A stretch of 64,000 nucleotides of DNA from Myxococcales bacterium (lineage in GTDB: Bacteria; Myxococcota_A; Polyangia; Haliangiales; Haliangiaceae): NCBI GenBank assembly GCA_028287115.1, contig JAQBQF010000024.1:1-64000 (forward strand), written 5' to 3'. Positions 50,771-59,768 of this stretch are shown piece after piece. The notes beneath the pieces were generated by a model. The model did no database searches and was not told the origin of the DNA. It saw nothing but the letters and a program-made list of their open reading frames with translations. The stretch's first letter is position 1; each line of letters begins with the position of its first letter. The position numbers and the translations under genes are program-made.

Positions 50771-51964
50771 TTAGCTGTCTTCGTCCATCGGCGTCTGCGG
50801 TGCCGTGAACGGCGTCTCCGAGAGCTGCGCCATCGCGGTCGCGAGGTTGGCAACTTCGACCGACGGTGGCGCGTTGCGCTTCAGCATGAACGCGCAGGTC
50901 GCGCACGACGTGACGACCATGCCACCGCCGGTGGCTTGAACTTCCGCGAGCCGGCGCTTGCTCATCTGATCGGCGACGAGCGGCATCGTCTTGGGCAACA
51001 GGCCGCCGCCGCCGCAACACTCGGTGTCGTTCTTGTTCCAGCCGAACTCGCGAACCTCGGCGAGCTGGCCGAGCGCGCGGCGCGGCGCTTCGACGACGCC
51101 GTTGTAGCGCGCGTGATAGCAGGGGTCGTGATAGTAGACGCTGCGCTTCTTCAGCGAGCACGCGAGGTTGTTCGCGGCCGGTGCCAGCAGATCTGCGAGC
51201 GAGACGACCTCCGTGCGCAGGTTCACGCCTTCGGCGGGATACTGCGAGCGCATCGCGTAGAGACACGCCGAGCAATTGATCGCGATCTTGCGAAACCCGC
51301 GCAGCGACGAGGCGACACGCCCCGCGTGCCAACGGAACAGATCGCCGTGTCCTGCCGCGAGCAGCGGATAGCCGGCGCAGGCTTGCGGCGCCTGGACGAT
51401 CTTGACGGCCTCGAGTCCGACCCGCTCGAATAGCGCGAGCGTCGCGGCGATGTCGTCGATACCTTTGTCGATCGCGTCGCAACCGGGCCAGAAGCCGATG
51501 TCTCCCTCGGTCGCGAGGTTGTCGGGGAACGACGACACGAGCTGTGCCGACAGGCGCTGCTCGCGTGCACGGAAGCGTTCGCTGTAGCCGGCGAGCGCCG
51601 GATGCGGAACGCCGTGCTGGACCGCGGCAGCGCGTCCTGTGAGCAGCACGAGACCGGGCTCGTTACCGTGATCGCAGTACATCGTGCAGTGCCGGCATCC
51701 GGTGCACGCCCACAGTGGATCGGTCGACTCGGTCGTCCACTTGGCATGACCGAGCCGGAGCTGGTTCAGCCGATCCATCTTGACCTGCGGGATGTAGGTC
51801 TCGCGGCCGCTCGCCGTCGAGACCGGGCATGCGTGCCGGCACATCTTCGGGCAGAACGTGCAGTAGTCGAGCTGCCTCGCGACGGATCCGGGTGAGAACG
51901 GCTCTTTGGGACCCGAATCAGAACGAGCCAGCGGAAGCTGGCGAGTGGGGCCGGACGACGACAT
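50771..51964 (-). CDS. Iron-sulphur (heterodisulfide-reductase/GlpC-like) protein with CCG domains
   Basis: 397 residues. The N-terminal part carries two [4Fe-4S] motifs, [13 protein letters not shown] and [17 protein letters not shown]. The C-terminal half has two CCG-type cysteine domains: GFWPGCDA...CSACLYAM, then [11 protein letters not shown]...TECCGGGG...SCATCAFML. Such proteins pass electrons between a dehydrogenase subunit and quinone or another carrier (glycolate/lactate oxidases, HdrD, GlpC). No flavoprotein partner is adjacent. Residues 6-14 (TRQLPLARS) come from a copy of the palindromic element also found in recB and recC; a start after it would remove this tail. Confidence 0.88.
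   Translation of the reverse strand: MSSSGPTRQLPLARSDSGPKEPFSPGSVARQLDYCTFCPKMCRHACPVSTASGRETYIPQVKMDRLNQLRLGHAKWTTESTDPLWACTGCRHCTMYCDHGNEPGLVLLTGRAAAVQHGVPHPALAGYSERFRAREQRLSAQLVSSFPDNLATEGDIGFWPGCDAIDKGIDDIAATLALFERVGLEAVKIVQAPQACAGYPLLAAGHGDLFRWHAGRVASSLRGFRKIAINCSACLYAMRSQYPAEGVNLRTEVVSLADLLAPAANNLACSLKKRSVYYHDPCYHARYNGVVEAPRRALGQLAEVREFGWNKNDTECCGGGGLLPKTMPLVADQMSKRRLAEVQATGGGMVVTSCATCAFMLKRNAPPSVEVANLATAMAQLSETPFTAPQTPMDEDS
51921..51946. repeat. Palindromic element copy inside the iron-sulphur gene
   Basis: Minus-strand sequence ACTCGCCAGCTTCCGCTGGC followed by TCGTTC. It has arms CCAGC/GCTGG, with the same flanks as the recB units but in the opposite orientation relative to the host gene. 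It encodes TRQLPLARS near the N-terminus. Confidence 0.65.
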
Positions 51965-52013
51965 CGCGGCGACTATAGCGCTTGCGCGCGGGTGTAGCGC
52001 GATGGGATCGAGG

Positions 52014-52733
52014 TCAGTTCAAGCCGTCGACTCGTTCGCGCAGCTGGAGCAGATCGCGCGCGATTCGCGGATTGGCCGGTTCGAGCACGGCCAGCCGTTC
52101 GAGGACATCGAGCGACCGAGGGAGATCGCCGTTGCGGCCGTAGATACCTGCAAGGTTGACGAGCATCCGCGCGACGATCTGCCGCTTGCTCGCCGCCGCG
52201 ATGACACTGGGCTCGAGCACGGCGTTTGGCGTCGTCGTCTTTCGGAGCAGCGCTTCGAGATCCGCCGGCGTCAGCGCGCGGCCGTTGCTGTACGGATCGA
52301 GGAACAGCCACGCATCTTCGATCGCGACGCGGACGAGGAAGTGCCCGGGAAAGTTGACGCCCTGCGCGAGCACGCCGACGCGACGCGCGACCTCGAGGTA
52401 GAGGACCGAGAGCGAGATCGGAATCCCGGTCCGGCGGTCGATGACCTCGCACAAGAAGCTATTGCGCGGATCGTAGTAGTCGCTGGTGTTGCCGCTGTAG
52501 CCGAGATGATCGAACAGCCAGTCGCTGATCACGCGCGCGCGAGCGATCCCGTTTGCGGCTTCTTCGACCTGCGGCTGGATCCGGTGGGCGAGGGCGTCGA
52601 GAGTGGAGCGATATTGATCGAGATCGCGCTCCGGGTACTCCCAGGCGCCGATCAGCAGTGCGGCCTGGTCGAGCGAAAAATCGTCGCGCTCGACCACTTC
52701 GCTGAACCGGGCCAGCCCCGGGCTAGGTTCCAT
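52014..52733 (-). CDS. SirB1-family (transglutaminase-like) protein with TPR
   Basis: 239 residues from MEPSPGLARFSEV. The transglutaminase-like core shows YYDPRNSFLCEVIDRRTGIP, ISLSVLYLEVARRVGV, VNFPGHFLVRV and FLDPYSNGR, which is the SirB1 signature; a Cys-His-Asp set is present. The C-terminus (KRQIVARMLVNLAGIYGRNG, then DLPRSLDVLERLAVLEPANP) is a TPR pair. The family is widespread, usually near prmC/hemK in proteobacteria, but its activity is not established. It is separated from the divergent kinase gene by 71 bp. Confidence 0.88.
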   Translation of the reverse strand: MEPSPGLARFSEVVERDDFSLDQAALLIGAWEYPERDLDQYRSTLDALAHRIQPQVEEAANGIARARVISDWLFDHLGYSGNTSDYYDPRNSFLCEVIDRRTGIPISLSVLYLEVARRVGVLAQGVNFPGHFLVRVAIEDAWLFLDPYSNGRALTPADLEALLRKTTTPNAVLEPSVIAAASKRQIVARMLVNLAGIYGRNGDLPRSLDVLERLAVLEPANPRIARDLLQLRERVDGLN

Positions 52734-52804
52734 GCACCCGAGATTACCATTCGTGGCCCTCGCATCGCGGAATGTTTCTGCTCGATATGCCAAGATGAGG
52801 CTCC

Positions 52805-53920
52805 ATGGCCGAGGAGCCACGACCAGGGCTGATCGTCGGTGGCCGCTACGAGCTTGTCGAAGTAGCCGGCCGTGGAGGCATGGCCGATGTGTGGCATGGC
52901 CGCGTTCGCGGCGACTGGGGCTTTGTTCGCGACGTCGCGATCAAGCAAATGCACCAGAATCTCGCAACCCAGAGCCCCTATGTGGCGATGTTCGTCGAGG
53001 AAGCTCGCATCGGATCGATGCTGCAGTCTCCGAACGTTGCTGAGGTCCACGACTTCGTCCACGACCGCGGCAACTACTACATGGTGATGGAGTGGATCGA
53101 CGGGGTCGATCTCGGCACCTGGATCCGCTGGCACGTCGCGCGAAACGAGCAGGCGCGGTGGGAGCTGGTTGCAGCGATCGGCGTCGGGATCTTGCGCGGG
53201 CTCGCCGCGGCACACGAGCGGACCGCACCCGACGGCACGGCGTCGCCTGTCGTCCATCGTGATGTCTCGCCGCACAACGTGCTTCTCACGTCTCGCGGCA
53301 TGGTGAAGCTCGTCGATTTCGGGCTCGCGCTCGCGATGGATCGCCCACAGGAGACGACCGAGCCCGGCATCGTGAAGGGCAAGATGTCCTATCTCGCGCC
53401 GGAGATCGTCGCCGGCGGGCGTCCACTGGTCGAGAGCGATCAGTTCGCGTGCGGCTCGGTGCTATGGGAAGCGCTCGCCGGCCGCAAGCTGTTCGACGGC
53501 TCGACCGACTACGAGACATACACGCGACTGCGCGACTGCATGGTGCAGCCGCTGCGGCCACTGCGGCCCGACGTGCCGCCGCCGTTCCTCGCCATCATTC
53601 AGCGCGCACTCTCGGCGAACGTCGATGCGAGGTTTCCGTCGACGCGCGAGATGGCGCGCCAGATCGGAACGACGCTCAAGAAGGTCCAGCTCCGCAAGGA
53701 TCTGCACACCGTGCTCGCGCGCAGCGTGATCGACGCGCGCTCGGGCATGGGCCTCGGCGTACGCACCGGCGATCCGTCGAGCGCGACGCCGCTCGCCGAG
53801 ATTCCGCAAGAGCTCACGCCGCGCCTCGAGGCGACGCCGCGTGCCGACATCGGCGGGACGATGCAGCGCGTGCTCGGGTTGCGGCATCGATTGCCGTTCT
53901 TCGGGCGCAAGCGGGGCTAA
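52805..53920 (+). CDS. Serine/threonine protein kinase, soluble
   Basis: 371 residues. Hanks kinase domain at about 14-285: GRGGMADVWHGR glycine loop, VAIKQM lysine, HRDVSPHNVLL catalytic loop, VDFGLALAM, and GKMSYLAPEI. The loop has Ser in place of the usual Lys (HRDxK), a variant common in myxobacterial kinases and not proof of inactivity. The C-terminal 90 residues lack a membrane span or sensor domain and end in basic FFGRKRG. It may phosphorylate FHA-domain ligands; two FHA activators are encoded in this window. Its TAA is followed at once by the ATG of the GH31 gene. Confidence 0.92.
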   Translation: MAEEPRPGLIVGGRYELVEVAGRGGMADVWHGRVRGDWGFVRDVAIKQMHQNLATQSPYVAMFVEEARIGSMLQSPNVAEVHDFVHDRGNYYMVMEWIDGVDLGTWIRWHVARNEQARWELVAAIGVGILRGLAAAHERTAPDGTASPVVHRDVSPHNVLLTSRGMVKLVDFGLALAMDRPQETTEPGIVKGKMSYLAPEIVAGGRPLVESDQFACGSVLWEALAGRKLFDGSTDYETYTRLRDCMVQPLRPLRPDVPPPFLAIIQRALSANVDARFPSTREMARQIGTTLKKVQLRKDLHTVLARSVIDARSGMGLGVRTGDPSSATPLAEIPQELTPRLEATPRADIGGTMQRVLGLRHRLPFFGRKRG

Positions 53921-56359
53921 ATGCTACGCGCGCTCGTCGTGGTAGTGCTCGCGGCCTGCGGTGACAACAGCCACATCGCGGTTCCGGCGACGCTGAGCGC
54001 AGGACCGGTCACGATCGACACGCGGACGATGACGATCACGGTCGAAGGGCAGCAACGCGCGCCGATGTCGATCGAGCACTTCCTCGGGATCGCGACGGTC
54101 TCTTCCGTCGACGACACGCACTACTACGATCCGACGGCGCCGGGCACGCTCGAGACGCCAACGCACGCCGTGAGCGTCGACGGCGACTGGATCATGCTCG
54201 ACGACGGGACGCGGTTGCGGCTCACGAGCGTGCCGCTCCTCGACTGCGCGGAGCTCGACATCGATGCGAGTCAGCATGCCGGCGCAGTGTTGATGCAGCT
54301 CGCGCTCGCGCGCGATCCGACCGAGCCGATCTTCGGCACCGGTGATGCGCCGGTCAGTCCGAACGTCGCCGGTTCGGTTCGCGAGATGCAGCTTCGCGTC
54401 GATCCGACATCGGAGTCCTCGCTCAACGAGACGCATGTTCCGGTGCCGCTCGCGCTGTGGCCGCGGCGAGGTGTCGGCTTGTTCGTCGCGGACGATCGAC
54501 CCGGCGCGTTGGACCTCGGCAAGACCACGCCAGACCGCGTGACCGCGACGTTCGCGGCGCCGTCGCGCGGGACGTACAAGGTCTACATCTATCGAGCGAC
54601 GAACCTCGCTCCGCCGAGCCAGCTCGTCGACATCTACCAGAGGTTGTCGGCCAGGCCGGCGATCCCACCGCGCTGGGCGTTCGCCCCGATGCAGTGGCGC
54701 AACACGTGGGATTCGTCGAGTCAGGTGATCGGCGACGCGGATGCGATGCGAACGCGGCACATCCCCGGCTCGACGATGTGGATCGATAACCCGTGGCAGA
54801 CCGGCTACAACACGTTCGAGATCGATCCAGCGCGGTTCGCACAACCGCAGCAGCTCGTCGCGGATCTCGAGGCTCGCGGGTTTCACGTCGTGTTCTGGTC
54901 GACGCCGTATGTCGATCAGAGTGGGATCACCGCGGGTGACTTCAGCGAAGCGCGCAGCAAGCACTTCCTCGTCACCGACGATGGCGGGTCGCCGCTCGTC
55001 TATCCGTGGCAGAACGGTCCCGGCGCGCTCGTCGATTTCTCGCACGCGGGCGCCGTACCGTGGTGGCAGGACCGGATCAAGCGCGTGACCGATGTCGGAG
55101 CGCGCGGCTTCAAGCTCGATTTCGGCGAGGAGATCGTGCCGGAGCTCGGCGGCACGATCGTCACGATGCTGCTCGATGCCGGCGACAACACGGTGATGCA
55201 CAACCGCTACGCCGGGCTCTATCACCAGGCGTACCTCGGCGCGTTGCCGCAAGGCGATGGCTTCTTGTTGACGCGCGCGGGCGCGTGGGGCGAGCAGCAA
55301 TTCAACACCGCGATCTGGCCGGGCGATCTCGACAGCGACTTTTCGCTCCACGGCGTCGACAACGGCAAGGGCAAGAGCAACGTCGGCGGGTTGCCCTCGG
55401 CGATCAGTCGCGGCCTCTCGCTCTCGGTGTCGGGCTATCCGTTCTACGGCTCCGATATCGGCGGCTTCCGCGATGGCCCGAATCAAGGCGCGCCGACGAC
55501 GGAAGTGCTCCTGCGGTGGGCCGAGTACGCGGCGCTCGGCACGATCATGCAGCTCGGCGGCGGCGGTCCAAGTCACGATCCGTGGGACACGACGCTGTTC
55601 ACGCCCGGAGCGGACGCGATCTACAAGCAGTATGCGGAGCTCCACATGTTGCTCGATCCGTATTTGTGGACGCTCGCGCAAGATGGGCTGGTGACCCAGC
55701 CGGCGGCGTTCGCGTACGAGTGCGACTGCGATCCGATGATGTTCCTGCTCGGTCACGACATTCTCGTGGCGCCCGTCGTGACCGCCGGTGCGACGACGCG
55801 CGAGGTCGTGTTGCCGCCCGGGACCTGGGTCGACAAGTGGACCGGTGCGCGGATCACAGGCGATGGCCACACCTCGATCACCGTTTCCGCGCCGCTCGCG
55901 CAGATCCCGATGTGGTACCGCGCCGGCTCCCTCATTCCGATGTTCGCGCGCGCGGCGGACACGCTGCTCCCGGCAACGGCACCGGGCGTGACGTCTTACG
56001 AAGATGCCGCGTTCGGTTCGGAGCTGCGCTTCATCGTGACGCCCGGCCTCGGAGAGGACCTCGAATCAGGTTCCGATCTGCACGACGGGACCCATGCCTT
56101 CGGTGGGACGGGACCGATCACCTACCGCACGGGGACGCAGTACAAGACGATCACGTTCGATCTCGACGCGCGATCACTCCCGGCACCGTACTCGTCGCCC
56201 GTCGCCGTCTCGCTCGATGGAGTGGATCTGCCCTCTGTAGCCAGCGACACAGCCATGTTCGCGTGTGCAACCGGGTGTTGGCAGCTCGACGCCGCTGCGC
56301 ATCACGTGCAGATCCGAGTGCCAGGCGGTGCAATGGATAGAACCGTCGCGATCCGTTGA
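53921..56359 (+). CDS. Glycoside hydrolase family 31 alpha-glycosidase, lipoprotein
   Basis: 812 residues. MLRALVVVVLAAC is a short lipoprotein signal (Cys 13). The GH31 barrel shows the nucleophile region GFKLDFGEEIVPE and the acid/base region WPGDLDSDF. GSTMWIDNPWQTGYNTFEID and YPFYGSDIGGF are further family blocks. The C-terminal beta domains follow (VLPPGTWVDKWTGARI, MWYRAGSLIPMF). Members cleave alpha-glucosides, alpha-xylosides or sulfoquinovosides; which one applies here is not clear. It probably works at the outer membrane on external sugars. The start is directly joined to the kinase stop (TAAATG), so translation is probably coupled. Confidence 0.92.
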   Translation: MLRALVVVVLAACGDNSHIAVPATLSAGPVTIDTRTMTITVEGQQRAPMSIEHFLGIATVSSVDDTHYYDPTAPGTLETPTHAVSVDGDWIMLDDGTRLRLTSVPLLDCAELDIDASQHAGAVLMQLALARDPTEPIFGTGDAPVSPNVAGSVREMQLRVDPTSESSLNETHVPVPLALWPRRGVGLFVADDRPGALDLGKTTPDRVTATFAAPSRGTYKVYIYRATNLAPPSQLVDIYQRLSARPAIPPRWAFAPMQWRNTWDSSSQVIGDADAMRTRHIPGSTMWIDNPWQTGYNTFEIDPARFAQPQQLVADLEARGFHVVFWSTPYVDQSGITAGDFSEARSKHFLVTDDGGSPLVYPWQNGPGALVDFSHAGAVPWWQDRIKRVTDVGARGFKLDFGEEIVPELGGTIVTMLLDAGDNTVMHNRYAGLYHQAYLGALPQGDGFLLTRAGAWGEQQFNTAIWPGDLDSDFSLHGVDNGKGKSNVGGLPSAISRGLSLSVSGYPFYGSDIGGFRDGPNQGAPTTEVLLRWAEYAALGTIMQLGGGGPSHDPWDTTLFTPGADAIYKQYAELHMLLDPYLWTLAQDGLVTQPAAFAYECDCDPMMFLLGHDILVAPVVTAGATTREVVLPPGTWVDKWTGARITGDGHTSITVSAPLAQIPMWYRAGSLIPMFARAADTLLPATAPGVTSYEDAAFGSELRFIVTPGLGEDLESGSDLHDGTHAFGGTGPITYRTGTQYKTITFDLDARSLPAPYSSPVAVSLDGVDLPSVASDTAMFACATGCWQLDAAAHHVQIRVPGGAMDRTVAIR

Positions 56360-56390
56360 TCTCGATCTCGCGATCGTGCGTACTCCGCGC

Positions 56391-57074
56391 ATGAGCTCGA
56401 ACACCCGTCGGCCGTGGGCGTTTGGCAGGCTCGCTCGCGGGAGCAATCCGCCTCGCGATGTCACGAGCGCGAGTCGCGAATGGTTCACCGGCGCTGTGCG
56501 CGCGCGATTTCCAAAGCTCGCGGCTGCGCTCGGCGACAGCGGCTTCGACCTCGTGCTCGGCGCCTATCTCGCGCGCGATCCCGAGCAGGATCGTTCGATG
56601 CACGAGGCTGGCATGCGGATCACGGAATTTCTATCGGGCTCACCGGACTATCCGGTCTGGTATGCGGAGCTCGCGACCCTCGATCGCGCCCACGTTGACG
56701 TCCTCCACGCACCCGCGGCGCTCGCGCTGACCCGCGAAGCGCTGATGCCCGATCAAGCGCTGCGGCTGGTCGCGGCGCACGCGATCGTCGATCTGACGAC
56801 CGCGGTCGACGAGCTGTGGACCGCGCTCGATGCCGGCCGGCCGCCGGAGCGTCCACGCGAGCTCGATTTTCCTCGCACCGTGCTCGTATGGCGCGCGGCG
56901 GGGCTCACCGTCCGCGATCGGACCGTCGAGGCCGACGAGGCCGCGGGCCTCCGTGCCGCGGAGCGCGGCACGACCCTCGACGAGCTCACGACGTTCTTCG
57001 GCGGCGAAAATCCCGGCGCGCGTGCGCTCGACGTGGTGTTGCGCTGGACCGACGCCGGCGTGCTCGCTCGTTAG
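56391..57074 (+). CDS. HvfC/BufC-like protein (DUF2063 type)
   Basis: 227 residues from MSSNTRRPWAFGRLARG; the frame stays open upstream but overlaps the GH31 gene. The N-terminal half (TSASREWFTGAVRARFPKLA, FDLVLGAYLARDPEQ, YPVWYAELATLDRAHVDVLH) follows the pattern of the DUF2063/HvfC N-terminal domain. That protein normally partners a DUF692 (HvfB/BufB) enzyme that modifies cysteine-rich peptides. No DUF692 or peptide gene is nearby, so the role here is unclear. The C-terminal half is alanine/arginine-rich and less conserved. The assignment is moderate: no search could be run. Confidence 0.6.
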   Translation: MSSNTRRPWAFGRLARGSNPPRDVTSASREWFTGAVRARFPKLAAALGDSGFDLVLGAYLARDPEQDRSMHEAGMRITEFLSGSPDYPVWYAELATLDRAHVDVLHAPAALALTREALMPDQALRLVAAHAIVDLTTAVDELWTALDAGRPPERPRELDFPRTVLVWRAAGLTVRDRTVEADEAAGLRAAERGTTLDELTTFFGGENPGARALDVVLRWTDAGVLAR

Positions 57075-57085
57075 CCGAAGAGATC

Positions 57086-57142
57086 CAACGTTGACGTTGA
57101 CCTGAACTTGAACTTGAACTTGAACGTCGTACGTCGACGTTG
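57086..57142. repeat. Inverted repeat enclosing TTGAAC simple repeats
   Basis: CAACGTTGACGT at 57086-57097 and ACGTCGACGTTG at 57131-57142 are reverse complements with one mismatch. Between them is a short tandem array of TTGAAC. It lies in the 78-bp gap between two convergent genes, where it could act as a hairpin terminator or be a simple-repeat hot spot. Confidence 0.6.
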
Positions 57143-57152
57143 CGAGCCCTCG

Positions 57153-57857
57153 CTAGTCTTCGAGCAGCGTGCCTTCGACGTTGCCGCTCCTCTCGCTTTC
57201 GTCATCCTTCGGCGCGGCGCGAATATAGATGTCGTCGACGCGCCACTCGTCGTCCTCTTTGCGCAGCACGATCCGGTAGCGGATGCCGTTCTCGTCCCAC
57301 CGTAGCTCCGCGCGGTCGGTGTTCTCTTCGATCTTGTCGTTGATCCGCTTGCCGAGCCCCGCGATGAAGCCTTCGATCTGCTTGGTCAGGCCTTCGCGGC
57401 GGCGTTGCGTCAGCACGCCGAGCACGCCGGCGATGTCGCGCGCACCGACCGCATCTGCGAACAGCCGGATCGCATCGCGCGGCCGCTTCGCGCGCGATCG
57501 CGAGACGAGCTCGGACTGCAGGCGCCAGGCTCTTCCTTCACGCTCGAGCTGGACGAGCTTGCCGTCCGAGAACGCGATCAGCGCACGCTCGCCGACGTCC
57601 GGGTTGCCCTTCAAGTTGTCTTCGAGGACCTTGGCCTGCCACGATCGCTCGCTCTGCGTCGTTTTCCACTGCAGGGCGAACTCGTCAAAGCTGAGCTGCT
57701 TGCGAGCATCGGACGACAGCAAGTCGTATGCGTCGTGCGCGTCATTCGAGCGCAGCGCCCTCACGTACTGGCGCACCCCATCGGAAGCCGGCGAGGATGG
57801 ACCGCCGGGTCCGCCGCACGCGGCGAGCACGAGAGCGAGCGAGCCAAGGGTTCTCAC
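57153..57857 (-). CDS. Lipoprotein with NTF2-like repeats, unknown function
   Basis: 234 residues. The GTG start at 57857 gives VRTLGSLALVLAAC, a lipoprotein signal (Cys 14); the longer frame upstream has no signal and is poorly composed. Two NTF2/DUF4878-like segments are suggested: VRQYVRALRSNDAHDAYDLL followed by FDEFALQWKTTQ, and IRLFADAVGARDIAGVLGVL ending IRYRIVLRKEDDEWRVDDIYI. The tail is acidic. Such lipoproteins are usually periplasmic. No partner is evident. It is preceded by a terminator belonging to the upstream minus-strand region. Confidence 0.75.
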   Translation of the reverse strand: MRTLGSLALVLAACGGPGGPSSPASDGVRQYVRALRSNDAHDAYDLLSSDARKQLSFDEFALQWKTTQSERSWQAKVLEDNLKGNPDVGERALIAFSDGKLVQLEREGRAWRLQSELVSRSRAKRPRDAIRLFADAVGARDIAGVLGVLTQRRREGLTKQIEGFIAGLGKRINDKIEENTDRAELRWDENGIRYRIVLRKEDDEWRVDDIYIRAAPKDDESERSGNVEGTLLED

Positions 57858-57915
57858 GCACGGAAGCGTAGCGCGGTGTCGGTCGATGGGGGTGCTGCTC
57901 GATGGGGAGCGCACC

Positions 57916-57954
57916 GAAAAAAACAAAGCCGCCGAAGCAGAATGCCTCGGCGGC
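57916..57954 (-). terminator. Rho-independent terminator (minus strand)
   Basis: Minus-strand stem GCCGCCGA / TCGGCGGC (8 bp, 11-base loop) followed by TTTGTTTTTTT. It is the clearest intrinsic terminator in the window. It lies 190 bp beyond the nadB stop and 59 bp before the lipoprotein start, so it ends transcription from nadB or from an RNA encoded between. Confidence 0.88.
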
Positions 57955-58143
57955 CCCCCGCGCTGCATGGCCGTCCGTCAAGATCCGGCAGCGAGAGTGA
58001 TGTCCGGACGTAGTGCGAGCTGAATGCCAGTTCGGCCCGCGGTGTAGATCCGGCCTCGCGGGCCGCAAGTAGGCGCAGTCCCGTGCCATTCGCCAGACCT
58101 CTGTGAACGGCGGTTGACTCGGTGTTGTGTGAAGGGAATCGGC
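57955..58143 (-). other. Non-coding stretch between nadB and its terminator
   Basis: 189 bp with no credible gene. It contains a strong hairpin GGCCCGCG (58034-58041) / CGCGGGCC (58057-58064). It is either the nadB 3' untranslated region or a structured small RNA ending at the terminator. No known RNA family (SRP, 6S, tRNA) could be matched by eye. Confidence 0.4.
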
Positions 58144-59733
58144 CTAGCTGCGGGGGCCGTCGGTCAGTTGGATTTCGGAGTGGTGCGCTTCGGGCAGCTT
58201 GTCCGGATAATCGAGCGTGAAATGTAGTCCACGCGACTCCTTGCGGCGGCGGGCGCTCTCGATGATCAGGTGAGCGACCAGCGCGAGGTTACGCAGCTCC
58301 ACGAGGTCGCTCGTGATCTTGAAGTCCATGTAGTACTCGCGGATCTCGTCGCGCAAGATCTCGATGCGGCGCCGGGCGCGCTCCATGCGCTTGTCCGAAC
58401 GAACGATGCCGACGTACGACCACATGAAGCGGCGGATCTCGTCCCAGTTTAGCGAAACGACGATCGCGTCGTTCGAGTCGGTCGCTCCACCGTACGACCA
58501 TGGCGCGACTTGCGAAGGCCGCGTCCTGGGCAAGTCGCGGACGGCCGCGGCCGCATGCGTCGAGAACACCATGCCTTCGAGGAGCGAGTTCGAAGCGAGG
58601 CGATTTGCACCGTGCAAGCCGGTGAACGCGCACTCGCCGATTGCATAGAGGCCGCGGACCGTCGTCGCGCCGTGCTCGTCGGTCTTGACCCCGCCACACA
58701 TGTAGTGGGCCGCCGGAACGACCGGAATCGGCTGCTTCGTCATGTCGATGCCGAGCGACAGACAGTGCTCGTAGATGTTCGGGAACCGGCCACGCACGAA
58801 CGCGGGATCGAGGTGCGTCATGTCGAGGAACACGCAGTCCGCACCCGACTTCTTGAGCTCGTTGTCGATCGCACGCGCGACGATGTCACGCGAGGCGAGC
58901 GACTTCATCGGATGGTACTTCTCCATGAACGTCTCGCCGGTGGCGAGCTTGAGGACGCCGCCTTCGCCGCGCAGCGCTTCGGAGATCAAGAAGCTACCGG
59001 CGTGCGGGTGATAGAGCACCGTCGGATGAAACTGGACGAACTCGAGGTCGCCGCACGCGGCGCCGAGGCGATACGCCATCGCGACGCCGTCGCCCGTCGC
59101 GACGTTCGGGTTCGACGTATAGATGTAGACCTTGCCGGTGCCGCCGGTCGCGAGCACGGTGGCTCGGGCACAGATCGTCGAGACGCGGCCGGTATTAGCG
59201 TCGAGCACGTAGGCACCGAAGCACGCGGGATCGCCGCCGTACTTCGCCATCGACAAGAGATCGACGGCGATATGCCCGTCGAGGATCGTGATGTTCGGGT
59301 GCTTCGCGACCGCCGCGAGCAGCGCGCGCTGGATCTCGCGACCGGTGACGTCCTCCCAGTGAACGACGCGGTGGCGGGTGTGCGCGCCTTCGCGGCCGAG
59401 ATCGAGCTGGCCCTTGTCGTCGCGCGCGAGCCGGACCCCGATGTCGAGTAGCCGCTGGACTTGGACCGGACCTTCGGTGACGCACAGCTCGACGACCTTG
59501 CGATCGCACAGGCCATCCCCCGCGGTCAGGGTATCGGAGACATGCTGCTCGAAGCTGTCGTCCGAGGCGAGCACGGCAGCGACGCCACCCTGCGCCCAGT
59601 TCGTGTTCGTATCGGCGGGATGCTTCTTCGTGATCACGACAACGCGGCCATGCTCGGCCGCGAGCAGGGCGAAGTTGAGGCCCGCGATCCCAGAGCCGAT
59701 CACCAGGTAGTCGGTCTCGACGACCTCGCTCAT
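58144..59733 (-). CDS. nadB: L-aspartate oxidase
   Basis: 529 residues. It oxidises L-aspartate to iminoaspartate, the first step of bacterial NAD synthesis. FAD motif VIGSGIAGLNFALLAA at the start, then KKHPADTNTNWAQGGVAAVL, the succinate-dehydrogenase-like ARATVLATGGTGKVY, the active-site block LVSREASRD-like MKSLASRDIVARAID, and HYMCGGVKTDEHG followed by GLYAIGECAFTGLHGANRLA. The C-terminal helical domain ends HFTLDYPDKLPE. Length is normal. nadA and nadC are not in the window. It is divergent from the PilT-like gene, with 35 bp between the starts. Confidence 0.95.
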   Translation of the reverse strand: MSEVVETDYLVIGSGIAGLNFALLAAEHGRVVVITKKHPADTNTNWAQGGVAAVLASDDSFEQHVSDTLTAGDGLCDRKVVELCVTEGPVQVQRLLDIGVRLARDDKGQLDLGREGAHTRHRVVHWEDVTGREIQRALLAAVAKHPNITILDGHIAVDLLSMAKYGGDPACFGAYVLDANTGRVSTICARATVLATGGTGKVYIYTSNPNVATGDGVAMAYRLGAACGDLEFVQFHPTVLYHPHAGSFLISEALRGEGGVLKLATGETFMEKYHPMKSLASRDIVARAIDNELKKSGADCVFLDMTHLDPAFVRGRFPNIYEHCLSLGIDMTKQPIPVVPAAHYMCGGVKTDEHGATTVRGLYAIGECAFTGLHGANRLASNSLLEGMVFSTHAAAAVRDLPRTRPSQVAPWSYGGATDSNDAIVVSLNWDEIRRFMWSYVGIVRSDKRMERARRRIEILRDEIREYYMDFKITSDLVELRNLALVAHLIIESARRRKESRGLHFTLDYPDKLPEAHHSEIQLTDGPRS

Positions 59734-59768
59734 GTGAACCGCACCATACCGCGTTAGGATGTCTCTTG

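Noticed and set aside
52805..53920. Kinase considered a pseudokinase because HRDxK reads HRDVSPHN.
   Set aside because: This variant is common in myxobacterial kinases and all other catalytic motifs are intact.
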